This document shows, piece after piece, positions 46,441-57,983 of a stretch of DNA of 64,000 nt. The DNA is from Kappaphycus alvarezii. Taxonomy: Eukaryota > Rhodophyta > Florideophyceae > Gigartinales > Solieriaceae. Position 1 is the stretch's first letter, and each line of letters opens with the position of its first letter. The notes under the pieces are model-generated. The model saw only the letters and a program-made list of their open reading frames with translations, made no database searches and was not told the DNA's origin. The position numbers and the translations under genes were made by a program. The stretch lies in NCBI GenBank assembly GCA_002205965.3, contig NADL03000696.1, positions 901,501-965,500 on the forward strand. The letters run 5' to 3'.

Positions 46441-47322
46441 TGGTGCATTATTGATTTAGAGACAGGACGCCTATTCTGCCCGAATCCCGATGACCACACC
46501 GCCGCCGCAGTGCGGGACCGGATCCGCGGCCTCGCATTCCGCAATGGCCCTGGTGCCGCCTTCCTGTTCGCACATCCCTCCGCCGACACGGAAGTGTCTG
46601 TCGTACACTGGAAGATCATGATACGACGTTTTCTCGGGCTGTCCGTTTATGACGACTAGCTTCCTCGGAACTGCGAGCATTGTAAACGCCCGATGGACAG
46701 CTGGGGAGATCACGCAGCCGACCTGTGCCCATCTGGATTCGGTCGCAAACACCGGCATAACTCGCTACGCAACGTCATCGCCGGTCGTATCGCCCGCGCA
46801 GCAGGCCTCGACTGCCAGTTGGAGGCCCCACTCCTTGTCCCAGGTACTGAGCTTCGACCCGCTGACATCCTTGTCCACCCACCGCTTGCCCCCGACGGGA
46901 ACGCGGTCCGCCCCATCGCCTGTGATGTCAACGTCGTCTCTCCGTTCAAGGACAACGTACGAGCGCGGGCCACCCGCGAAATGGGGGGTGCCGCGGCTAT
47001 CGCTCACCGCAACAAGGTGACTGACCTGGAACGAAAAATTTCGCGGCGTCTGCCACCGTCCTCAGAAAACCTGACCCAAGCCCCCAACTTCGAATTTCAA
47101 CCGCTGGCGTTTGATTCCCTGGGGTCACCTTCGCCTGCCACCTTCCTCCTCATAGAGGGTCTTTTGCCGCGCATTGCGGAGAAGTTCGGCACCCCTGTCG
47201 GAGTGATCCGCAAGCGCGTGTTGAGTCGCATCAGTTGCACTATCTGGTCGTCAGTTGCGCAAGCTATTTTCTCGCGCATGTCCCTGCACGTGGACGACGT
47301 GGACCATCCTGTTAGCTCTTAG
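46441..47322 (+). pseudogene. 3' end of a non-LTR retroelement ORF
   Basis: A GC-rich island in AT-rich surroundings. One frame from 46441 reads RIRGLAFRNGPGAAFLFAHP, breaks at a single TAG (YDD*LPR, about 46651), then continues open to TAG at 47320-47322. It holds the cysteine-containing CEHCKRPMDSWGDHA motif with CPSGFGRKHRHNSLR, then RPADILVHPPLAPDG, CDVNVVSPF, and LLIEGLLPRIAEKFGTPVGV. The C/C/H/C...RH motif followed by a nuclease-like PADI/DV fold is the usual C-terminal tail of many non-LTR reverse transcriptase ORFs. The RT itself is absent, as expected for 5'-truncated insertions. AATAAA occurs at 47346-47351, 24 bases after the stop. Far better preserved than its neighbours, hence probably younger. 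Confidence 0.78.
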
Positions 47323-47431
47323 CTAGCATTATAGATACTTAATGCAATAAAATTAGTACATTTGCAGAGACGGAGGGGCAAGTCTGTGTATTGGAGAGTA
47401 TAGAAAGGAGATAGAGAGAGGCGGGACTATC

Positions 47432-47700
47432 TCAGAGGACTGGTGTAAGACCAGCCGTAAGACATGCCGCGTTGGACGAAACCGTCGCCGTAGCGTGACT
47501 TTGCTTGAGCACGGATCGCACCCGCCCGAAGGTCTCCATCTCTCGCACAGCTACGTGCCTGGCCACGTCTCTCAGCACCGCGAGTGCATCGGGGTGCCAC
47601 CCTCCAAAAGTGGATATTGGCACAGGAATCAGTCTGGACATGGCATACATGGTGATAAACTCTAGATAGCTTCTGAACGTTTACGCTTTCGCGGCTTTCA
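47432..47700 (-). pseudogene. second non-LTR retroelement 3' end, opposite orientation
   Basis: On the minus strand the frame reads SYLEFITMYAMSRLIPVPIS, TFGGWHPDALAVLRDVARHV and RVRSVLKQSHATATVSS, with KAAKA and a TAA just upstream. It is the counterpart of the last 75 residues of the ORF at 46441-47322 (their LAFDSLGSPSPATFLLIEGL region), but diverged enough to be a different lineage. Its start is truncated at about 47700 and its end (TPVL stop) faces the other element across about 110 bases. Confidence 0.65.
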
Positions 47701-47709
47701 GAGATTTCA

Positions 47710-49255
47710 AGAAGTTTTTATAAAAATGAATTCATTCCTAAACGAAGGCAGCAGCGAATGTGCGGTGAGGAGATGCGCACCTACGCGATTTGATTTTTAC
47801 AGTCCGTAAGTGCCACTGGCTTCGATAACACGAGAGTTTTAGCACCCTTCGGGTGGATTTACGTGGTTCGGTTGGTTCACGATCTCAATGAATTCTTTCG
47901 GATACCATCATTGTAACTCCTTTTCAACGATTGATTGGTAGCTGACGGGAACGGATAGCCATCCAACTTGGGGAACAAATTTTCTTGTACTACAGTTCGC
48001 TAAGCAGCGGAGAGGGCTGCACAGTTTTTGTAAAATGACTCACCCCTGAATGCTATATGCATTGGCATCAAGCTCATGCGGCAGGCCTGCTCGCTGGCAT
48101 TGAGCCGGCCCTGTAAGGATTGTTATTTAGTGTTCCCATCAGTCACGACTTAACCCGCACAACGAGCTAGCGGCGTGGATACAACCGACCACATCTTCCA
48201 TACATTAAAAATTCCCCCTTCAAGCTCATTGTCATCCGCAATGAAACTTGAGTCAAGTCACTTGACTTCTGAGTGAATACAATGGCCCGCAAGTATGCGG
48301 ATGCCAGCTTTGACCCAAATTTTGTAGTCTGAAGCTGCCTCAGTGTCTTAGGGCGCCAAGTCAGACGAATGCGTGAGCGAACCTACAATCTGTGTGGTTA
48401 AAATAGAACATATCTTCCAAGAGTGCAAAACCAAAATCTTCCCCCATCTGTGTTTGGCACTTGCCATACTGCCGAAACCTATTGCAGCGGAGGGAAGTTC
48501 TGACTTGAACGGTGTACACAAAATGTGTGCACATTAGGAGGAATCTTCCTGCACCGGGTTCGAGTTGGTAGGTTTGCCGTCCTAGAACAAGGATGATTGA
48601 TTTTCCTAAACTTTGTCACCCAGCTATGTCCTTTGTCCTCCTATTCAAGCCCGCTTCAGACTTCAAGGGTTTCCCTTTCTGCATCCATGTAGGATACAGT
48701 TCGCGTGCCATTTTGTTGCATCTTTCTCCAGCAGAAGAATGATACACTCCTTGACGGAAAAACAAGTTTCGATCTGGTAACAAAGCAGATTCACACATTT
48801 CCTCTTAACCAAGGATTATGGGCTTAGAACTCGTTTACGGTACGGAATCTCTACTTGAATATAATTCGTATACTTACCGTATACGCAAGCTCTAAAGCAG
48901 ACTACTCGTAGACTAATTTTAGTGGCCCTGCCCTTTGCACTTTCCTAGTCGGTGACGACGCATGATGAAGCACAAAAAGAGACTACTCGTGACAATAAAG
49001 GAATATGTTGCTCCACTGCCCTTGATAGTCGCGAACTTTGATACCAAAAAGGTATCCCACAGGCAGGTCGAAAGGATAGAAATTTTGGGAATTCTGGAAC
49101 TCAAATTTATTTCCAAAACTGCGATACGTGCAGTACAGTAGATACTAAGTGAAAAATTGGGGGTTAATTTACTGTGGTAGATATGTGGGTTGGTATCCAG
49201 TAAATTTGTACCGGAGCGTAGATATCGTATCATTGTCGGTAGATACTTGATGCAA
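47710..49255. other. intergenic, no gene seen
   Basis: About 1.5 kb with no recognisable gene. A 104-codon frame at 48919-49233 (-) has no family resemblance. A 40-base segment at 48908-48950 (CCCTTTGCACTTTCCTAGTC) resembles 53956-53995 (CACGTCGCACTTCCCTAGTC). Confidence 0.5.
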
Positions 49256-49270
49256 AAAAATTTGACATAT

Positions 49271-49312
49271 ATGTACTGTACCTACCGTACAGTACTATAC
49301 TGTACAGTACAT
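49271..49312. repeat. palindromic ACTGTAC cluster
   Basis: Arms ATGTACTGTAC (49271-49281) and GTACAGTACAT (49302-49312) are exact complements, with further GTACAGTAC copies between them. It is the densest instance of a short palindrome scattered through 1-55 kb. Confidence 0.85.
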
Positions 49313-49371
49313 TTGCCAACCAATATTGCTGACTAAATTTTGACAGAATTTCAGCGCATATTTTTAAGTCC

Positions 49372-49689
49372 TCACATTTCTGCTGTTATTCGTGTCTCAG
49401 AACGGGTAGCTCTCAGCCCGCACGGTCCAAATGATGATTTTCTTTCAAGTTTAGGTTCAGGCTTCTCCAAATCACAAGCCACTCTCTCAATCTGAATTGT
49501 TCTTTTGGACCGTAGTGGACTAAAAAGTGGTGCCTTCTTACTGCGATTGTTGTCTGTCCTTTTTGCTAGTAGCATTAAATCCACCGATTCAGTTGAAAGA
49601 GCGCTTCGAGTCACCACAACTGCCAATTTGGTGACGGGAAAATCGGCCCCTTCAAGCACTTTCTTCTCCACTGAGTACTCAGTGTTCAC
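49372..49689 (-). CDS. unassigned ORF divergent from SURF4
   Basis: A 105-codon frame, basic and serine/leucine-rich (KLAVVVTRSALSTESVDLML, KRTIQIERVACDLEKPEPKL), starting 111 bases from the SURF4 start on the opposite strand. Family not recognised. The head-to-head arrangement with a real gene is the main reason to list it; a + strand frame at 49505-49729 overlaps it. It could be a small gene, a first exon or chance. Confidence 0.28.
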   Translation of the reverse strand: MNTEYSVEKKVLEGADFPVTKLAVVVTRSALSTESVDLMLLAKRTDNNRSKKAPLFSPLRSKRTIQIERVACDLEKPEPKLERKSSFGPCGLRATRSETRITAEM

Positions 49690-49799
49690 ACCTTTAAGGT
49701 TTCCACGCTATTTCTTTCGTTCGAGGTGAAACTCTCATCTCTCCGCTACCTTTATCGTCCTTCTTTCAAAGTAACACAACTCCTTATCGTCTCCGCACC
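49690..49799. promoter_or_regulatory. pyrimidine-rich 5' leader of SURF4, possible shared promoter
   Basis: The 110 bases before the SURF4 ATG are unusually rich in CT (CTCATCTCTCCGCTACC, CCTTATCGTCTCCGCACC) and have no ATG in the last 80 bases, typical of a short 5' untranslated region. No TATA box is evident. Whether it also drives the minus-strand ORF is inference. Confidence 0.35.
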
Positions 49800-50666
49800 A
49801 TGACTGCACTTGATGTACTTCGATCCATTGATTCAATTCCCTTGATTCAGAATTTTTCCCTTTCATTTAATCGTGCAAAAAGATTGGCGAGACCATACGT
49901 ACCGTTGATAACTCGAGTTCTCCTCGTTTCTGCTTTCGTTGAGGATGCTTTTAGAACAATCATTGAATACAAATCTCAGCTGATTTTTTTCAAACACGAG
50001 CTGTACATTCCGAATTTCCTCGCGCTTATCCTTATCACAATATCAACCATCTCAACTTTTATTGGCTCTTTCCTCGTTTTTTTTAAGAAGGGGGAGAAAC
50101 GTGGAGCACAAATACTTATCGGTGCGGTTCTTTATCAGCAATTAATATACGGACGTCATTCTCCAATTACATCGGGTAATTTTGGTTTCTTAATTAGAAA
50201 TCTTTGCCTTCTGGGTACTTTGATGCTTCTAATGACAAATCAGCGTATTAGGGATGGGTTACCAGCGCTCCCAGGAATTCCTGATTCAGGTAAAAAAGGG
50301 TCTTCAAGGGATACCATTGCACTTGCCACGAGATTTGTCCTTGGTTTACTTTGCGTCGAAATGTTTGACATCATTGGTTGGCAATGGGCTCTTTTAATTA
50401 CCCCACTGTGCGTTGCCATGTTGATCGGATACAAAACCGACGTAATGGGACTTCTACTAATGACCTTTTACACAGTAGCCACAGTCACGTCAAAGCAGTT
50501 TTGGTTTATTGATCCGTCTAATCCCCATGCTTCATTCGAAAGAGACGTTATGAGATTTGAATTCTTGCAAACTCTTTCCATCATGAGTGGTCTTCTGATG
50601 CTTGTCATGACGGGGCCTGGTGCACTTTCTCTGGATGAGAAACTTAAAAGAGGGAAGGCATGGTGA
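49800..50666 (+). CDS. SURF4: SURF4/Erv29 family ER cargo receptor
   Basis: 288 residues, intronless, the only intact conserved gene here. SURF4/Erv29 proteins sit in ER and Golgi membranes and load soluble secretory cargo into COPII vesicles. Family landmarks: ITRVLLVSAFVEDAFR (37-52; family pattern R-x-x-L-x-x-x-F-x-E-D-x-x-R), FLIRNLCLLGTLMLLM (130-145), and FEFLQTLSIMSGLLMLVMTG then PGALSLDEK (253-281), matching the conserved F-x-Q-T-x-S-x-x-G-G-L-L...GPG-x-x-S-x-D-E-K end. About seven to eight hydrophobic segments lie near 36-52, 73-95, 104-118, 128-146, 175-192, 196-211, 215-230 and 255-274. Length fits relatives (about 270-310). The C-terminus KRGKAW has Lys at -3 and Arg at -5, a variant of the dilysine retrieval signal. 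The start is the first Met of the frame, following the CCGCACC leader. Confidence 0.96.
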   Translation: MTALDVLRSIDSIPLIQNFSLSFNRAKRLARPYVPLITRVLLVSAFVEDAFRTIIEYKSQLIFFKHELYIPNFLALILITISTISTFIGSFLVFFKKGEKRGAQILIGAVLYQQLIYGRHSPITSGNFGFLIRNLCLLGTLMLLMTNQRIRDGLPALPGIPDSGKKGSSRDTIALATRFVLGLLCVEMFDIIGWQWALLITPLCVAMLIGYKTDVMGLLLMTFYTVATVTSKQFWFIDPSNPHASFERDVMRFEFLQTLSIMSGLLMLVMTGPGALSLDEKLKRGKAW

Positions 50667-50699
50667 GAGTTTTATTATTTCTGACTGTCTTGGACGTCA

Positions 50700-53630
50700 T
50701 CTGTTCGGGGATACGTCCTTGGAGTGCACAAATGTTCTTCAGTTTTTATTTATGTGTGAAATTGAACTATAGTCTAATATCTGGAGGCCTTTTGGATACA
50801 TTTGAAGTATAATACCAAAGAATTGTATACAAGTATCCCAAGTACTCTAGTAGCAGACGTCGCGGCAATTCCTGACCGTAAATTACTTCAACGCATAAAA
50901 CGTTTAAAAGCTATCTAACGGCATGGCCAATTCCTCTAATGCAATTATTTTAACGGAACAGAAGTTATGCTATTCATTTCCGGCTCCAACCGGGAGGACA
51001 ATATACTGTCCTTACTAGTATACCAGTATCATTTCCAGTTGCCATGCAGGAAGAAAGGAAGACGTATGAAAAATTAGTTTAGGCACGTTGCATATTATTT
51101 TCGTGAGCTCCATCTTGCAAGACTCATTCTATCATGATATCCTGGCTCAGTCTTTTCTGATAGGGCTGACACCAGATGATGAATGAAGTAAATAAATTGG
51201 AGCTCACTCGGTTTCCATGATTGTTTCTAAATGAATCTGGTTTCATATCAAGTGTTCGGCTGTAATTCTATGCGGTAAAAGAATGTACTCCGCTGTCACT
51301 TATTGACAAGCTCCTGTCAAAGTAGTTTTACATACGTCTATAATATTTTCCATGAATGAGTAAGAGTTAACAAGCAATGTGTTGTTATGTGACGTCGACC
51401 GGCTAAATCGAAAGGCAGGCAGGCAAAGGACCAATTTTCAGCCTGCATTGCCAGCGACACTACTGTTATTTTTCATCATTACACATGAAGTCCTAACATG
51501 AACTACAACAGTGGCAAAACCACGGCAGTATTGTCTTTTACTAACATTATTGTAAGGGGTTCGTACGCCTGACAGCTTTTGAGCATTTCGCAAAGTTGCT
51601 TGATGTGAACAGGATTTTTCTTCGTCATGTCTGCAACCAACCGTTCGGCGCGATCGTTTGATTCAAGGAATGAAACACGCCTATCCTTGATCTATATCGA
51701 AGGACGTGAACCCAAATATATGTCAACCAAAAGGAATGGATTTTTGGCACTAGTTTCAATGGGATTGTTCGACCAGATCAGAGCCTCGTCGGCTTGTCTC
51801 GTGTAATGTGGAAAGTGGACCAGTGAGAGAAACTCTACTTCAATGAGTATCTATATTGTACACTGCAGGTCTGACTCCATTCGGAATTGGTCCACAAGGA
51901 CTAAATAATTCAATTCATGCGTGGACATGCACGTGGTTTGATAAACGACGCCCTGATTCCTATTAATTCTTATGACGAACAAAAGTTAGGTTTCGGAACA
52001 AAAGTTTCGGCTTTTTAGATGGACCAGTTTAGTCTATCTTATTTTTACTTCATTGCGTAGGGGCTGGCCAGTTTTGTTGTTAAACTGTATTGTAAGCAAA
52101 CACGTTTTTCTCCTGAAGGCAAAGAGGAATGCAACCATTTTTTTTGGATAAAATACCATCTTTCCATGCATCCGTGAAAATAGTAGCTTTTCAAAAAAAC
52201 ACTTTTCGTATGCAAACGTACTGCTGGGAAGCGGTCCAGAGAGCAAGGGCCTTTTCTTCGTGATTTCAAATGAATGTTCTGTATGTCTCTTGTTGAGGGG
52301 TGCAGCGCCTGAGTCAAACGAGACGCAACACATGAGTACATACAGTACCATAGATCACAAAGCCTGCCAAGACTCTTTGCTCAGATAAGCAGTGTGCCGT
52401 ACATGTCAGCAGTACATCCGTTTTTATCCACTTTGAGCTCTTTAAAAGAACTTCTGTTGTCAAGAACTGTAACTCTACACATCTTTATTGCAGACTTCTT
52501 GAAATAAAGAATCAGCTCGAAGTTTTGTTGGAGTGCGCGCATTGGTATCAATCACCAGACGTCAATGAGTCGCAGAGTAGCACAATTGCCAAAATATCAG
52601 AGGTGAGGGAATACTGAATATAGCACGATTTGAAAGCACTGGATGCCTGTGCAGCGCGGCTGTACTGTACTGTAAAAGGAAAGCAGATAAAATATGGGTT
52701 ATGCTCTTTTCCAGACTTCAGAAGGCTGCGAACCGGGGTGGCTTTTCACGTAAGCGTTGAGTAAATGAAAAAGCACTCTGTTTAGGCAGAAATCAGAGGG
52801 CATTTTTCATACGACTACCCATCAAAGTATAGGGCGGGTAGTAAATACTGTATTTCAACTGTCTCTGCAGTCTCGATGTCAGTACACTCGAAATGACAAA
52901 TGAGTAAAATATCACCACCTCAACGAAAAGGGACAGAAATTTTTTGGCTCCTGGATGCAATGAAGTCTTTCAAGAGATAAGATCATATCAGGTAAGACAA
53001 TTCTATTGTTAGTTTTGAGGGCTAGTCCTGTTTTAGGTGGTGTTACACTGACACAAGTTTAAAGTATTCATTAGAGGACGCGAACTATACACTCCTGCAT
53101 TATTCAAAGTCTGCAGAAAACAACTCATGTTCCAACCTGTAGAGCAGTTTACAAGTGATTTTACTGGTGTATACTGGATTTTACTGACCTGGTGCCCAGC
53201 AATACACCGACATCAGTCTTTCGGTGATATGACCTACCTTATGGAACAAATGGTTTGCTCTTTGATCTTGAGGTCAACGGATTCAGCTTCAATGCATTAA
53301 GAGGAAATTTCTCAGTATTTCCGTGCACGAAGTATGCTTTTGTACACTGGACGGCGTCCTGACTGTGTTTACGGAGAGTGCAATGCTTGTTGCGACTTTT
53401 AACACTACTTGCCATAAGGGGAAGTAGGGGGAGTGTTTAATGCGGGAGCTCGGAAGACTGAGACCCAGGGAGTTTGTAAGAAGGCGTTGTGTAACCATAA
53501 GTGCTTAGTTTTTGTTAAACTGGGTTCCATGCATGCAGACTGTTCAGATGACGTTCAAGACTTCAACGGATGCAGTAGTGTAACAAAGGGGACGGAAGGA
53601 TCACCCAGATGGCCTTTTAAGGAGCGTAAT
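50700..53630. other. non-coding stretch downstream of SURF4
   Basis: About 2.9 kb with no recognisable gene. Overlapping (-) frames at 52034-52351 (105 and 98 codons) are in two registers of the same segment and match nothing. ACTGTAC-type palindromes recur (about 52340, 52665). Confidence 0.55.
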
Positions 53631-53637
53631 TGCTCCT

Positions 53638-53756
53638 CCATTACTGTGTCGACGTACCTTTTTGAGTCGATTGTGGTTATCTGGAAATCCTTAGGATAGA
53701 TCATACGTTTTATTTCCAAGAGTAAAACACCCAAACCTTTTCACACTTTCAACAGG
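53638..53756 (-). repeat. dispersed repeat copy 2 (inverted partner at 45868-45986)
   Basis: The minus strand reads AAAAGGTTTGGGTGTTTTAC..., TTTCCAGATAACCACAATCG and CTCAAAAAGGTACGTCGACA, matching copy 1 with scattered differences. Its downstream minus-strand frame reads MEEQLRSLKGHLGDPSVPFV, which is protein-like and may mark a lost gene. Confidence 0.7.
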
Positions 53757-53759
53757 CGC

Positions 53760-55400
53760 GTCATCAACTTTATTGCTCGAAAAAGATAACAGCTAAATGA
53801 ATCGTAAAGAGGTAAAGCGTTGAAAGCTAATTTCTATTTCATGAAAACATAATATTACACGTGACAAAACTAGAGAACCATTTGCCTCACATCGTCCCTG
53901 CTCACTTTCTACTGCATTGGTCGTAGCCCGCAACATGCAGATGCTTCAAAAGCTAGTCAATTTAGAGGCCTTGCACGTCGCACTTCCCTAGTCTATTGAT
54001 AAAGCATATTATCACATTCTACTGCATTGCTATTATGTACAGTTCACGGCAGGGGGAAATTTTTGGGTTATTTTAATGCACGGAAGATGTAGTCGGTTCA
54101 CAGCAGTGCTGTATTGCAATAAAGTTATTGCTACAGTATGCGGCAATAGGAGGTGGCCCGAGGACTTGTGATCTGTAATTCCCCTGTATTCGGCCCTCAA
54201 AGTAAAGAAACTTGTGGAGCTGTAGTGCACAGTATGTACATACAGTACTGTACTTTCGGCTACGGTAGCATGTGATCATGCCATTCATCCGTATAAGACC
54301 GTGAATGAATCTTTACTCTTTACTTATCTTGAGTTTACACAGCGCAGTCCTCAGTTCTCTCAAATACTGAATGCATTAAACTTCTTCATACTATGCAGTA
54401 CAGTACAGTAAATGCATAGGAGGCCCGTAAGGCGGCAGAGCACCATTGCTGTACCCTTCGGGCAGTGAGTACAAAACAATAAAAAGCATCCATTGTGTTC
54501 GATTGACCTCATCTATAGTAACTGCGCAGTACTGCACTTTGATATTCTTACGGTAACCTGTCTTCTCACGCGAGAGATACTATTATCAACCTTGATGAAA
54601 AAATCCAGTCTGGCGACAACCCCTTATGGCCTCAACACACAAAATAATTCAGCAACATGTTACTGTACAGTACTGCATTATACAGCCCCAAAGAATTTAA
54701 TGCGTTTAGGTATTGTACAGCACAACACATCAAAGCAGTCTGGTATGCAAAGCAGTCCAACTGTCCAACTGCATGGCGTACGGTGCTGATGATACAGTTT
54801 AACATAAAATAACATATGTACGATATATGAAGTACTGCGGAGTACTGTATGGAAACATGAAAATATACAGTACTCCATCATTGAACTTGAGGACAAGTAC
54901 GATGAGAGAAATTAGGATGGTTGGCGAAATCCTGTCGGACTCTCTTTGCTTTTCAGGAAGTCAACAATTTTCGGGAGCCAGCTCACCGAAACCTTCAATA
55001 ACCAAAAGCATGCAGTATAGAACATATTGTTGAATTTTCAATGTACGCCTCTTCAAATTGTATCCGTAGTGCCCCTAATGGAGGGTACACAAAGGGCAAG
55101 AAATGGAGACTGGGAGTTTGATCAATTTTCTTCGAATATGGAGAGACTTCGTTGTGAAAACATAGTTGTAACCTGAGTTCACGCAGTGCAAACAAGTTTG
55201 TTCCGAAACATTTTGCAAAAAGCACTTGCCAGTTACGATTATATCGCAGGATTCTGTTTTGCAGTGCACAATTACAATTACAAATCTTACCTTGATATGG
55301 TCTAATATCTCAATGGCAACTCGGTCTTTAGCTGCTTTCGCTATCGCAGCAATTCTAAATAATACGTGCAAGGATAAAAAAAGGAATAAAGACATGTTTG
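53760..55400. other. non-coding, rich in ACTGTACAGT-like motifs
   Basis: No recognisable gene. Copies of TACAGTACTGTAC-type sequence occur near 54240, 54395, 54520, 54660, 54830-54870. The motif almost vanishes after about 55.0 kb. Confidence 0.6.
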
Positions 55401-57983
55401 AATTATGAAAAATTCCTCTATAATGAATAAAATAGTTTCTTCTTAAAAATACCTATGGCTAAGAGATAGTTCAAACTATATCAACTCAAGTAATCAATTA
55501 TTTTTTCACTCACTTCTTTAGCAGACTATGCTGTATCTTCCAGTTGAACTTTGCAGTCAGTACTACCTGGAGTTCCTAATTTTCGGTAACGAGAAATATA
55601 TACTTCATTCCCCCCAATGAGCCTATACATCTTAGATTTCATGTTTAAAATCACCAAAAGTAGGAGTATTGAACATATTTGCGAAACAATACATCTAATA
55701 ATCAGCTAAACGCGATATTGGTCTATTCAACCAGTGTACAAATCTTTTTGTCGATATTTTGACGGTATGAAAATTTAAAGCAAGCAAAAATATCTGAACT
55801 AGCTCTATTTAAAGCCTTTCATTCTATAAAGTTACGAGAAAAACTCTGCGCAGCACAATATAAATATTTTTCAAGAGAAAAAGGCAGAGTTTATCGATTT
55901 AGACAGCTCCACGATCATTTTTTCTTTCTCCTTATAATATGGACACTCAAAGAAAAAAAGATCCCCAGCATTTATCAGGCCCAAATTTCACACGTTTCAA
56001 ATGAGCGTTGTCATTTTACTTGAAGGAGATAATAACAAAACAGTAATAGTAATAATATTTTTAAACAATAATTTAGCATGTAATGTTATCAATAGATGGG
56101 ATGGGTACATAAGATATCTATGAACACTTAGTATCTCAACGAATATGTTATTATTTCGATCTCTACCGAAACTTCTAACCTGAATACTTTGAGTAAGCTT
56201 CCAGGCGCAAATTAATATCCGTGCGATCCGAAAATTTCTTCTAGGGAACGAAGAATGAAAATAGAGGATGAGGAATGTCTTTTAATTTTATGAAGCAAAA
56301 AATAAGATCACCTGTTTAAAAGTTTCCGAGATCTGAATAATGTCATTGATAAGTTAACGTTGAACAATTGCTTCTTAGAAAATCAACGAAAACATTACCA
56401 GTTTATGTTCGTTATATTTGTTTACATAACTGAACCTTTAACCCGGTTATGATAATTTGGACTGTACTTACGTTGGGAAGTTTAAAAAATTACTATTAAA
56501 GTTTTATATTATGAATTTGATTGGCTTATGCTTGTTCAACCACTTGAGACTCATGTTATTCTTTTTGTTTCATTGTGCATTGTCCACCTCTACATAAATT
56601 TAATTTACTTCTCAAATCAGGGTAGAAAATTTTCGAAAAGAAAGGTGTGGTGGTCAAATTCCGGTCACTCAACTGAATGCAGTAAGAAAATGTAGTTTTA
56701 AATCTTGATAAGGTCTTCATAATACTGAAATAAGCAAAAAAATTTTAAGAAACCCTACAGACATTAAACAGTTCGAAAAGATACTGAAAATATCAGCAGC
56801 AAAAATATATACGTCGGGCGGTCGATCTATTTTTTGATGTTAAGCAGGGCAAGAATGTCACTTTTTCAACGTTCTCTAGCTATAATTGAAAATTATTTTT
56901 TCCTAACTAATGATTACCTTTCAATTTTTGGAATATATCAGCACGAAAAAAATTATACTTTAGATTCAAAAAAAACCTATTCAGCTATTTAAACATAATG
57001 GAAGCTCTTCTTCTACATTGAAAAAATGTTCTGAACATTTCCATTGAATTACATAGACTTCTATACAGGTGTTTTATACCTCCCCTTTAAGCTCTAATTT
57101 ATTGGATTTAAATCAAATATTTGTATATATTTATTACCAATGCAAATTATCCGTAGTTATCCCGCGATAGAAGTGGCAGGTCCAAGTTATCTTGATCTTT
57201 CCCTTTTTATTTTCACTAAATTTACCGAGAGCATCGCAATTTATGATCAAAGAGTTTTCTAGAAGGAGTGTGTCTACTTTTCAGAATTCTTAAATGTCAA
57301 TACCAATATGAAAAATTCAAATCTTCTCGTTCCCAAGGTTACGTCAAAAAATGCAACCATATACACAACTAGGTTTGAATCCTTTGGCTAATAATACAAG
57401 AAAGAAACGACAGTTTTGTCTTAAACCCGTCACAATCAATTTACAACAGTTATATGCTCTCTAATAAACTTTTTCATATTTTAATTTTGAATGACCTTTT
57501 GTTTCAAAAAAAATAACGGGAAATTTTCAATTCTATATCCTTTCCGATGTACTAATTCCTTTTCTAGAAAAAATTCCTCTCTTTATTGATTAGCTTTTAA
57601 CATCAAGTTTTTATTGAAATTTAAACGTAATTTACTTTTTATTTTCCGGAGCAACCACAGAGCAATTTGAAAAAGCAAAACATTAAAACCACAGTTCTCT
57701 AAGTGTCAAAAAAACTCATGGCTTTGAGTAATAAAAGTGTTAAATATCTTTATCCTTTCACTGCTTTCAAATTACCAAGCTATCGGGGCTAATAATAATT
57801 CTGATTTATCAAGGTATAGATTTCAAATTAGGATGATAAAAGATATAGTCAAGATATATAATATGGATACAAACAGTATTTTGTCTTAAATTATGTGTAA
57901 TCAGATGAAATCTTTTTGAAAATTTGAAACTATAGGGAGTGGATCCATGCTCTCAAAAAATTCCCACAAATTTTAATTCTTTG

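Noticed and set aside
46693-47020. Additional frames inside the GC-rich island
   Set aside because: GC-rich DNA opens several frames; only frame 1 carries the conserved cysteine, RH and RPAD motifs.
52034-52351. Two overlapping minus-strand frames of 105 and 98 codons
   Set aside because: Two registers of one segment are open at once, which is typical of chance; no recognisable domain.
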